Assembly (NCBI GenBank): GCA_946699065.1
Contig: CAMPDV010000437.1
Location: forward strand, 186,001-250,000
From: Loxodes magnus
Lineage: Eukaryota > Ciliophora > Karyorelictea > Loxodida > Loxodidae
Reading direction: 5' to 3'
Length of the DNA stretch: 64,000 nt
The notes beneath the pieces were generated by a model, which did no database searches, was not told the DNA's origin, and saw nothing but the letters and a program-made list of their open reading frames with translations. Numbering within the stretch: position 1 is the stretch's first letter; each line of letters starts with the position of its first letter. Below, one piece after another: positions 54,277-64,000 of this stretch. The position numbers and the translations under genes are program-made.

Positions 54277-56043
54277 TCACTCAAAATAAATTTCCGTTTT
54301 TTCTATTTCTTTTTAGTAAACTCCAATGTTTATCTTTTTAAATTTATTCTTAATTTCTTTAATTCACTCCTAGCTAATTGATGAGCACATATATAAGTCT
54401 AAAGATCTTAAGTTATTATAAATAGGACAAACTAGGCCTTATTCATCTTTTAAAGGAAATCCATTTTCAGTAATATCTTTATTTTGACTTAAATCCAACT
54501 TGTTAAGAAACTTGCAGTTTTATATTAACTATGCTACTTATGAATCCTTTAGAGAGAAAAATCTTAAGCTTAACTATTTTAGTCTTTATATTCTAACTAT
54601 ATCTTAGATTCAGTTTTCTCCATCTACTTTACATTCTTCTAAAACTTCTAATTATTGACAGTTCTAGCTCAGAATTTCTAGAGTCTCTTTCTTAATTTCC
54701 TTAATAGCTTTTAACTCAATATGCTTAAGCAATTTACAATTTTAAAAAATGAATCTAAGTGTCTCATCTTTTATGCAATTAATGCTTTAGATTGTTATTT
54801 ACTCATACTTAACTCCATAAACTCCTATCTTTTAAAGTGTTTCATTTGTAATTTACTTTAGCTCTGATAATCATAGCTTTTATAACCCAGGTGTATTTTT
54901 AAGCAAGAGACTCAAGTTATCATCGTTAAAGAAAGGGCAGTTCTTAATCCTTACAAAAGTCAGCTTGGTCCATTATTTTGAGAAGAAATGAGTAAAGGAG
55001 TTGTTACTGAAGTTGGCTATTCAAATTGAAAGGTATTCTAAATTTCTATTTCTAAGTGTTTATAAAATATTATCTGAAGAACTCTAAACTCTAAATAAAT
55101 CGATAACCTTTAAGTTAGTGCATAAATCTATAAATTAATCAACTTCTTGGTTTCGGTTTATTTCTATGTTTTCAATTAAGTTTCCTTTTACCTCTAGAAA
55201 TTGTCTTATATACCTATAGTCTACTTCTTTACTTTTAATGACTAGAGTCTTTAAATTTAAATTCTAGCAATAATCTACCAGAAACTTACCTTTAACCTGT
55301 TTGATTTAATACAGCTAAAGAAATTCAAGTTTTGATACATTTTCTATGAACTGAAATTATTAGTCTTGTAAAATGAATTCTGAAAGTGTTAACTTTTATA
55401 AGTTCTAGCATAGTAAAATATCAGGCAGAGTAACACTAGAAGGTCAATTATGAATTTAGATTTCTTATATTCTAACTGGCTTGCTTTGGCTTTAATTGTT
55501 CTGATTGAATAAAATACACTTATTAAACATTAGCTGGATTTATGTACACAAACTGTCTTTTAACTATCCAGCATTTATTAATATTTGGGACACATTTGAG
55601 TGAGCAATCTATCTGAAAATTCATTCAAATTTATTTTAAGTATTCTAATAATTAACCTTTCTACTCTTCTGTATCTTGAGTCTTTTAAAATTGTAGCAAA
55701 ATTGATTAAGATATTTGCTTTATTATTGGAGTCTGCAAATATCCCTTTTCTTTAAGAACTAGAATATTTGATTAAGTATGTTTTTATTCTTTCAAATGTA
55801 GGTTTGTTGAACATTGTGCTTACTTTAATCTTATGTTTGTATAATTTCTTAACTACATTGAATTAAGTTGCTATCAGTTAATTTCACATCTTAGTGGCAT
55901 TTCTACCATTTTAATTTATTCTCAGGATCCCTATATAAATCAAAGCATCCTTAGCAGATATAATCTCCACATTATAGTATATATAGGCACCTTTCTCTAG
56001 ACCTACTACAAAAGTTGCAAATCTACTATGTAGGTAAATTCAT
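54277..56043 (-). CDS. zinc-finger, F-box and LRR protein (right-arm copy)
   Basis: Mirror image of 33292-35058: ATG 56043, TGA 54279-54277, 588 codons plus stop. Where I compared the two copies the coding region was identical, while the 5' flank has substitutions (for example near 56150). Domain order as for the left copy: Cys/His finger, F-box-like helices, LRRs. Both copies look intact, so both could be expressed. Confidence 0.75.
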
Positions 56044-58364
56044 TTTTCTAATTATTTTAGTTTTCTTAGATTTAATCTATAAATCTGTTTAAAAATAAGA
56101 AAATAGTTAGATTAAGTTTAAGTGAGGATATTAATAAATTATCAGATTTAAAAAGGAAACAAATAGCTTAGCTTATGATTCAATGAAAGGCTCACTGCAA
56201 TTATTTTTAAGTTTGTAGTCTATTGTTAATACTTAAAAAAAGTTGGTTTTAAACGGAGATATTTATGATATCTTAGATGAACGAAACTTATCATTTCAGT
56301 TATTGATTTAAAAGAAATAATTAGCAAAGAAGATTTCAAAGGAAATTGAAAAATATATTCAGTCAGAGTGGACTATAGGGTGCTTTGTAGATTGTTAGAA
56401 TTAACTAAAGACAAGAGAGTTATTTTGAAAATTATTACATCTTTTAGAAAGAACTTAGTACTATTTAAAAATGATTTATTTTAAATGTTGTAGTCGCTTA
56501 ATGGTAAGCTTGCTCAATCGGTAAAAAATGAAAAATAAATATAATAAACAGCGATATAAAAACTTCTATCGGAATGAATGAAGAATATAAATAGAAAAGC
56601 AGCACAATCTTCAAAATTGAATGCTTCTATTTCTAAACAATTAGGAAATGTTTAAGTTACAATTATAAGTTGCTTAAACAAACATTAAGATTAGAAGTTA
56701 TATCTTAATTTATTTAAAGACTCATATGATTATCATATTGTTAACAATATCTCTTTAAAATAGAAATCAAATTAGAAATTTTCTAGTTTCATAAATTAAA
56801 AACAGCCACCATAGTTAAAAATAAGTGACTTGTCATAATATTTATCCTTTCAACTTCTAAATTTACCTAATTATAGTAATCCTTAAATCTAAAATTTCCA
56901 ATCCTAGTAATTATTTTTTTAATTGATAACTATTAATCTTAACTTAAGCAGAAGATATACCAAAAAGATTAAAAACCTTCTTTCCCACCCATTTTATCAT
57001 TTTAAAAAGTATTTTCATTTATAAACAAGAAGATAGCTATTAATGATCGAAACTTTAAATCAACTTAAGTTTCTGCTATCGTTATAGACTTTTTCACTTC
57101 TTTCAAAAATAATAAATTTGACTTAATATAATTTTAAGATTAAGGATTGCTTTATTATTGAAAAGCTAGTCTAAGAGATTATTATAAACGTAGAACTAAA
57201 ATTAAAAGCAGAGTATTCTTAATACATATTAGTAAGGGCTTTGCTAAGCATTCTAATCATTTTTAGAATTTAAAATTTCTATTATGCTAAGAAGATTGAA
57301 CTTGAACATTATGAATCATGCTTACTAAACTTAAATTTTCAGTGCTAATAACCTAGAGCAAAAGGTTGATTTTGCTTCATTAGCAGATCCCTCTATTTCT
57401 TCTTAATTTCTCTCCATAATGATACTTTCCTCTTGCCTTCCCTTTTTTAATTATCTTCTTAAATCCTTTGATAAACAAGGTTAGAAGTAATAAAAATGAC
57501 TAGTACAATAAATTTAGAATTAGTAAGGCAAAAATTTAAATTTAAAGTGATGAGTTAAATTTTATTAGACTATGAGATGTAAATTAAATGGCTTTATATA
57601 AAGTGGTTTTAATAATGATTAGTAGGATATCAAAAACAAATGAACGTTTGCTTCATAATCTAGAAAGAAATTCCTTTAAATAGACTGCAAAGAGGAACTA
57701 TGAATATTAAGTAGTTTAAGAGCCTTATAATATAATGCAGGATACAATCGAAAATTTACTATTCTCAGAATTGAAGTTAAAATAATTAAAGATTAATTAT
57801 AATATAGCAACTTATGGAAATTAAAGAAAGGAAGTTGGCAGAAATATGATAAATGTTGCATAATATCTACTTGTATTAAATTAGCAAATATCAAAGAGAT
57901 ATTAAATTTGCTTAACTAAGAACAAATTTCAACTCCTTACGCACAATTTTTTTAAATTTTATGAATGTTGAAATTTTTTTCCGTTCTTAAAACCATAAAA
58001 GCATTAAGAATATTTCTTATTCTCTTAAAATGTTTAGAATAAATGGTCCAATGTGAATATATCATATATCTAAGAAGCTATTCCTTCTAGTTTAAAAAAG
58101 TATCTATATGTTTACCAAAAAACAAGGAATTAAGGAGAAACATTTTGCTCTTTCAAAATAGATTAGTAAACGATAGAGATGGGAACTATTTTAAGTTCCT
58201 TTTAAACTCGAGTGATACATTTATCAAACTCTAGTAGGCTTTTTTAAAGATAATATAATTGAATCCTTTAAGAATAATTTAAGTCTTATAAAAAGGAGAT
58301 TAATTGAGGTCTTAGCCTGATAATGTTTTAAATAGCTAAATTATGTAGCTTTTAGATAATTATT
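56044..58364. other. no gene recognised (right arm)
   Basis: Mirror of 30971-33291, AT-rich. It is a candidate shared promoter region for the divergent LRR and coiled-coil genes. Nothing specific is supported. Confidence 0.4.
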
Positions 58365-59275
58365 CTCTCAAATTAAAAAAATCAGCATTAGTCAATCTCA
58401 GTTTAAGCAGTGCATTAAGATATTAAAATTTGTTCTGTTTGTCTTCGCAAAAGCATAATTAGAGTTTTTTTCTAGTATAGGAATCAGATTTATAAGCATA
58501 AGTAATGAAAATTAAATAATATTAACTTAATTTTACTGTTAAAAAACAGGTAAGAAGAGATTTTAAATCTAGAGTCTAACTTAGAAGGTAAATTAAGAAA
58601 TGCTTTAGAAGAAATAAATGAACTGAAGAATGAAATAGAAGTACTAGCTAACTTATGAAATCTACTAGACTTATATTAAGCATCTGCTACTTCTACAGAT
58701 TTATAAGTATATTCATCCAAATATTGCTTAAAGAGATGTAAGATGCTAGAAAGTAAGGATAATGCTAAAGGGTATAATTAAAGTTAAAGCAAATTAATAG
58801 AAAATTTGACTTTCTTAATAAGCAGGAATTGATTAGTCGTAAAATAAAGCAGCTTAGCATACTAAGATATTTATAATTTGTCACCTCAACTTAAATAGTT
58901 ATAGGTCGCTTATTTTACGAATATTTAAATGTTCAAATTTACCATTTTCATTGGAAAATTGGTTATAAGCTTAGTTATTAAAATCATTTTAAGAATTAAA
59001 CTTCAACGAACTTTAAGTTCAGCAAACTTTAAAAAAGTCATCAAATTTCATTAACTAATAATCTTAAAAAAGCATTTCTAAGATAAAAAATAAGTGTATA
59101 CATTTAATAGAGAAAAAGATATATTATACTAGCACTTAAAGGCAAAATTCCTCATAAATGCTTAACATTTCTAGGAGAGATGAAAATTAAGTAAATAGCA
59201 GTACTTACGACAGCAAAATTCTATTTAGAATAAATAAAAAAAGAGCAAACTTAATGTAGTTACATTTTAAAAGAT
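58365..59275 (+). CDS. Cys-rich coiled-coil protein (right-arm copy)
   Basis: Twin of the minus-strand gene at 30060-30970. The C-x2-C segment ICSVC (about 58428) precedes KHKQWKLNNINLILLLKNRQ and the coiled coil NLESNLEGKLRNALEEINEL. The C-terminal part reads NIQMFKFTIFIGKLVISLV and NREKDILYQHLKAKF. It ends just upstream of the CDPK start on the same strand. The exact start and stop are not resolved. Confidence 0.5.
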
Positions 59276-59318
59276 GTGTATTAAAAAATTAATTAAATAA
59301 CTATTTATTTAGATAAAG

Positions 59319-61132
59319 ATGGGAAGCTGCCAAGACTCAGGTTAAAAGGCCTAGAATCTTTTTACCTGCTTCAGTTGTTCTTAAGGTGAACAACTTATCT
59401 AGTAGTAGCAGAATGATTAAATAGCTAAGTTAGTCTTAGAAAAATAAAATTAAGACTGTAAGGAAGTCAAGAAAGCTTTGATTATAACAACTCCATTACC
59501 TCATGCAAAAGACGAAAAAGCAAAAGGAGTAAGTACTTTAAAAAAAACAGATTCAAATTTACTTAGATTAGCTGATTGAGATTAAGCTCTATCTAAAGAA
59601 CAGCTCACAAGTACTGGCATAAAAAAAAATTAGATTACTAACTAAAACTCAGACTTAGGCTCAGAATCTCCTTTAAAGAAAATGCTAGAACGAAAAAGTC
59701 CTCTATCTACTTGGAAATTCTAAATAAGTAGCTCTAGCTTCATATAAATTAACAATAATAAGTTTTCTTAAAATTATGAACTAGCATAATAAATAGGCGA
59801 AGGTAGCTTCGGTAAAGTTCATTTAGCTAAAAACAAGTTAAGCTAAAAGTTAGTTGCTGTTAAAACTACAAGATCTATCTAAAACTGCAAGTGAATTTAA
59901 AGAGAATTTTAAATACTAAAATTAATAGTAACTTTTTTATTTAGACTCATCCTTATATAATGAAGCTTTACGAAATATTCGAAGAGGAGGACAAAACTTT
60001 TTTCGTAACTGAATATATAAATGGATATACTTTAAGTAAATTACTATACCAAAATAATATAATAAATGAGTAAAAGGCTAAAGTTATAATGAAATAGGTT
60101 CTTTAAGGAGTCTCTTATTGTCACTCAATTGGTGTCTTACATAGAGACTTAAAGCTGGAAAATATTCTATGCTATAACTAAAAGAATTTGGACTAAATAT
60201 AAGTCAAAATAATAGACTTTGGGTTTTCTATAAATTAGTTACGGCTAGAAGATTAAAATATAATAGGAACTCTAAACTATTTATCTCCTGAGTCTATTTA
60301 AGGCTACTATTCATGCAAAAGTGATATATGAAGTTGCGGAGTCATTCTATTCCTACTTCTAGCTGGGTATTTCCCCTTTAAAAAGTATAATATAGAAAAA
60401 TACCTTTAGAATAGATAAAAGCTAAAGTAAGATTAGGAAACTTTCAAAAAGTTATGGGTAAAGTTCAGACATGAAAGATGGTATGAAATATCAGAGTAAG
60501 CTAAAGATTTAATAGAGAAAATGCTTACAATAAATTAACATCAAAGGCCCAGGGCTAAACAATGTCTCAGGCATGAATGGTTTAGCGATATAATGAAAGT
60601 AGAACTTAACTTGGTAGAGGAATCTATAGAAAAGTTACTTCAATTTTCAGTATAGAGGAAAATAGCCATAGCTATATACTGGTATATAGTTTCCTAATTA
60701 ATAGACACCTAAGAATTTAATGACTTAAAGCAAGGATTTATTTCATTAGATAGAGATTAGGATGGAAGGATTTCTCACAAAGACTTATTAAAATCTTTCA
60801 AAAAAGTAGAAAAGTATAAAGTAAGTAAAGAAGAAGGAAAATAGATTTTTAACATTTTAGATATAAATAATAGTGGATATTTAGAATGGGATAAGTTTCT
60901 TATAGCTTGCTTATAATGGAACTAAATTCTAGTAGAAGATAAAATACTTGACCAAGTAATCTAAATATTAGCCCCTAAAAACTAAATAAGCATAGAAAGA
61001 CAAAAATTTTACTAGTTCTTTAGTGGAAAGCTAGATGAAGAATAGATAGAAGATCTTTTATAAGAAATTTAGTTTGATGAGAAAAATAGCATAAGTACAG
61101 AGTAGTTTAGAGAAATGATGCTAGAATAGTGA
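59319..61132 (+). CDS. CDPK type 2 (right-arm copy)
   Basis: 598 residues from MGSCQDSG to TGA 61130-61132. Kinase landmarks: IGEGSFGKVHLAKNK (about 159), [18 protein letters not shown] (about 268), KIIDFGFS, YLSPES, DIWSCG. EF-hand 1 is DRDQDGRISHKD (about 471) and EF-hand 2 is [12 protein letters not shown] (about 508), lacking the usual position-12 Glu. A 17-nt intron at 59928-59944 (GTAACTTTTTTATTTAG) sits between FQILKLI and [12 protein letters not shown]. The Trp of EF-hand 2 is TGG here but TGA in CDPK type 1. The N-terminal residues differ from the left-arm twin, which could alter membrane targeting. Confidence 0.92.
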
Positions 61133-61284
61133 AGATTAATTAACAAATCATTTAATATTATATTAATTTAGATAGTTAAAATAGATATAGATAGTACTCT
61201 ATTTAATCTAAACTTAAATAAATGTATAAATAACATTTTATAATTCAAAAATAATCAAACAATGATGAATAAAGAAAAGAAAAG

Positions 61285-62755
61285 GAAACAAGCTTTATAT
61301 TTATTCCAAAATATAAGATAAACATTTTCATTTATTTTGTCTTTCTTAAATAGCAAATTAGTTATATAAGATAAAGACTTAATGAACCAAAACAAAACTT
61401 TTGAAAATCTAAAGATCTATTAGACTAGCATTTCTGTTTATTTCCATTTATATTTATTTTATAGTTTATCAGATTAGCTTCTTTATTCTCTAAAATACTC
61501 TTTATTTCTCCATTATTTACAGTTTTAATAACTAAAGAGCATTTATCTCCATTGCTATTTAACATAATTGATAATATATTAGCTTTCCACATTCCATATG
61601 ATTTTCTCTTTTAGTTTGAAGCTTTTATTCATGTTAGTTACTATCTCTATAAATAAAACCATTTTACTTTCAATTTTTAATCTCATTTACTTTGATATTT
61701 TTATCCAAAACTCTAAATTTAGAGAATTAAGGATAATCTTTTTTGCTTGATGTAGCATTTAAATAGCAAAAAAGTAGATTACTTAGATAAGATTTATAAT
61801 AAGACTCTTCAGTGCTAAGTGTTCTTGTACATTCCTGTAGTTAATGTATATTCTAAGTTTATATTATGGTGATATCATATTTCTGCTTAGAAATTGTAGT
61901 TAAGCAAAATTAGTAACCTTAGCTTGATATATTGATCCTAATAACAAATATAAGGCTTTATAACTCTCCAAATATTAAAAATGCTATTAAGCTATTTTTG
62001 CTTAAAAGAAGTTTAGCTTGTAAGATCGTATTTTAGTAATAATCATACAACATATTTTCCAAATATAAGCATAGTCTATTATTTATTTTACTACTGTATT
62101 AAAAACTAAGCTTTGCTAATAAGTTGTCTCATGTGTATTGTTATTAAACTACGATTGATTTATTATAGGATTATCATATGAAAATATATTAATTAGATTA
62201 AAATAACTAAGGCTTATGAATAAAAGCTTTTGGCTTATTATTGCTTCAATCATTCTGGATCTTATGCTGCTCTCTAGTCATTATGGTCTTTATGATTTTG
62301 AAATAGCAGGTAAAAATTATCTCATAGTAGAATCTTCAGTCACTCACAGTTGTTGATCTATCTCACTCCTAATTTAAAAAGCACTGCTTAGTGAAAAAAT
62401 ATGGAAATTAAAATTTCTTAAAATTACAAATCTAAGCATTTGGCAAAATTTAGTATTTGCCTTTTCTGAAATGGAATATACTTCTCTTATTACTAAAATG
62501 AAAAATATGATTATTAGCATTTAAATCAAAAAGACAAGCTTACATAGTTTTCTTAGTTTGATCTTAATATTTCTTCACACTTCATAGTATTTATTAAGGC
62601 TACTAAAAAGATTGTTATTGGTTAACTTTCCTCAAATATCTATTATAATGGATTGAAGTAAGCATTGTTCTTTAATTTTTGCTTCAAGTGATTTTTAAGT
62701 CTATTTAACTAAATGGCTGCTATATTCTTACTATTTTCTATTTAGTCTCCTTTAA
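61285..62755 (-). CDS. multi-exon membrane protein, unknown family (right arm)
   Basis: Mirror of 26580-28050, with the same single strong membrane span and long hydrophilic region. Both tiny introns are conserved at 61815-61830 (16 nt) and 61547-61563 (17 nt). It converges on the CDPK at 59319-61132 and starts beside tRNA-His copy C. Confidence 0.45.
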
Positions 62756-62785
62756 TTTTTTATTTACACTGAGACAAATAAAAAT

Positions 62786-62857
62786 GTCGGTGCAGAGACT
62801 TGAACTCCGGTTTCGACGGCCACAACGTCGTGCCCTAACCACCTAGACTACACCGAC
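62786..62857 (-). tRNA. tRNA-His (GTG), copy C
   Basis: Identical 72-nt cloverleaf with anticodon GTG, in the right arm, same orientation as copy B. A T5 run follows on its own strand. Confidence 0.97.
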
Positions 62858-64000
62858 TTATTATATATATAATGATCTATATAAATATACAAATATAATA
62901 CTTACACTTATATTATATCAAATCATAGTGGCAAAAGCATACTAAGGATATCTAAAAAAGAAGGATGCTATTAGAAAGAAAAATTAGCATGTTTATCTAA
63001 AATTAATGATAGTTAGTAAGAATGAAGCTTTCTACATTCACTAGTAATTATAAGTATAAAAGCAAAGCCATAATTAAGTCTGCTTTTTTAGTAGCTTTAG
63101 CGTAATTTCTTATACCAGAGGATGAAATTATATAGTGCTATTACTATTTTTAATAGTGCTTAGTGAAGAAAATGAAGTGCTAGTATATTTAGAGATAATA
63201 ATAACTTCATTAAGAGTTTGATGCTTAATAATTAACTACTTAAAAGCTATTTAGTCTAATTTATAAAATAAATAGCATTATAAGATTCTCCAATACCACT
63301 AATTTCAAACTCAAATTATGTCTTAATTAAGTCATCAAGCCTAAACTAATTTACAAACAAGTACATCCATAAAAATTTAGTTTATATAAGATCCGAGTAA
63401 TCAGTCTTTTATGACATTAAAGGAACTATCTTATTTCTATGAAAATGAATAGTTATTTAATTAAATATATCCTTACATCAATTAATAAACCTTTTATACT
63501 TAGAAAAGCTAAATTTTTATTTTCTAAATTATTAGATCCAAAAGTAAGGAAAATGCATAAAAAATAGAATATGGTTAATAAGTAAAATTGCTTAGGATTT
63601 TATATTTTATCTAGAAAAGTCAACAAACTTCTCTTTATTGTATCTATTTGAAAATAACTTTATTTGCTTATTTTTAAAATTATTGGTTCCTCTAAGTTGC
63701 ATTATATGAAATTAATTAGCTAAATAAAAAATTAACTTGTAGAAAATAAAAAGGAAGAGTTAAGAACATTTTTAAAAGTTCAAGAACTATAAATGTGATG
63801 CTGTCAATTATAAAGTGATAGTTAAATGAAAGATACAAATTAAATTTAGACTTTATGGCTTTAGTGATTTAAAAAATTATCTGTGTATTTAATCTCCAAC
63901 TAGACAATTTTTATTTAATATACAATAAAGCTTAATCTAAATTGTTAAATACTTTATTTAAAATAATTAAGAGAAGCTTTAAATATTAAATTTGAATCTT
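62858..64000. other. tRNA-actin spacer (right arm)
   Basis: Mirror of 25336-26477. Non-coding as far as I can see. It leads toward the predicted third actin outside the window. Confidence 0.5.

Larger units (their letters stand above)
53759..64000. repeat. inverted repeat 1, right arm (~10.2 kb, continues past window)
   Basis: Reverse complement of 25336-35576, with the same genes in mirrored order and orientation. The arm is still matching at the last base of the window, so its outer end lies beyond 64000. By symmetry a third actin, on the plus strand, should start about 180 bases past the edge. Confidence 0.93.

Overview
The window looks like nuclear DNA from a ciliate with a reassigned genetic code. 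Base composition is extremely AT-rich. TAA and TAG sit in frame inside clearly conserved proteins where Gln is expected (actin, protein kinases). TGA sits in frame at conserved Trp positions (kinase DIWSCG, HEWF, MORN GEW). TGA also ends genes: both actins finish at RKCF-TGA and the kinases finish at TGA. TAA/TAG=Gln with TGA as Trp or context-dependent stop is the code described for karyorelicts (Loxodes type) and, in a related form, for Condylostoma. A standard-code ORF search therefore fails here. In this code every frame is nearly open, so I called genes from conserved motifs, coherent amino-acid content and tiny introns. Several GT-AG introns of only 16 or 17 nt restore the frame inside recognisable genes.

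Layout. From 1 to 9.1 kb: a broken MORN-repeat gene, a leucine-rich-repeat (LRR) gene that reads on into a multi-pass membrane protein, a GC-rich structured element and an F-box/LRR gene. From 11.3 to 17 kb: an LRR pseudogene and a long membrane-protein-like reading frame. From 17.2 to 23.5 kb: a calcium-dependent protein kinase (CDPK) and a large multi-exon gene. From 24 to 36 kb: actin (-), tRNA-His (+), a multi-exon membrane-protein gene (+), a CDPK (-), a Cys-rich coiled-coil gene (-) and a zinc-finger/F-box/LRR gene (+). From 37 to 43 kb: a coiled-coil gene (-), a second retroelement-like insert, tRNA-His (-) and a second actin (+). From 43.4 to 53.6 kb: a membrane-protein gene (+), a third CDPK type (-) and a giant gene with a signal peptide (+). 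From 53.76 kb to the end the sequence is the near-identical reverse complement of 25.3-35.6 kb.

The dominant architecture is therefore a pair of ~10.2 kb inverted arms around an 18.2 kb spacer. A second, ~2.65 kb inverted repeat carries actin plus tRNA-His, so there are three tRNA-His copies. Two actins are visible, and a third is expected just past the right edge.

Two themes dominate the genes. One is Ca2+ signalling: four CDPK genes of three types, all with N-terminal acylation motifs. The other is F-box/zinc-finger/LRR proteins, probably ubiquitin-ligase adaptors. The remaining long genes encode hydrophobic proteins that I cannot assign to a family. Start and stop positions are firm for actin, tRNA and CDPKs, good for the zinc-finger/F-box/LRR gene and tentative for the rest.
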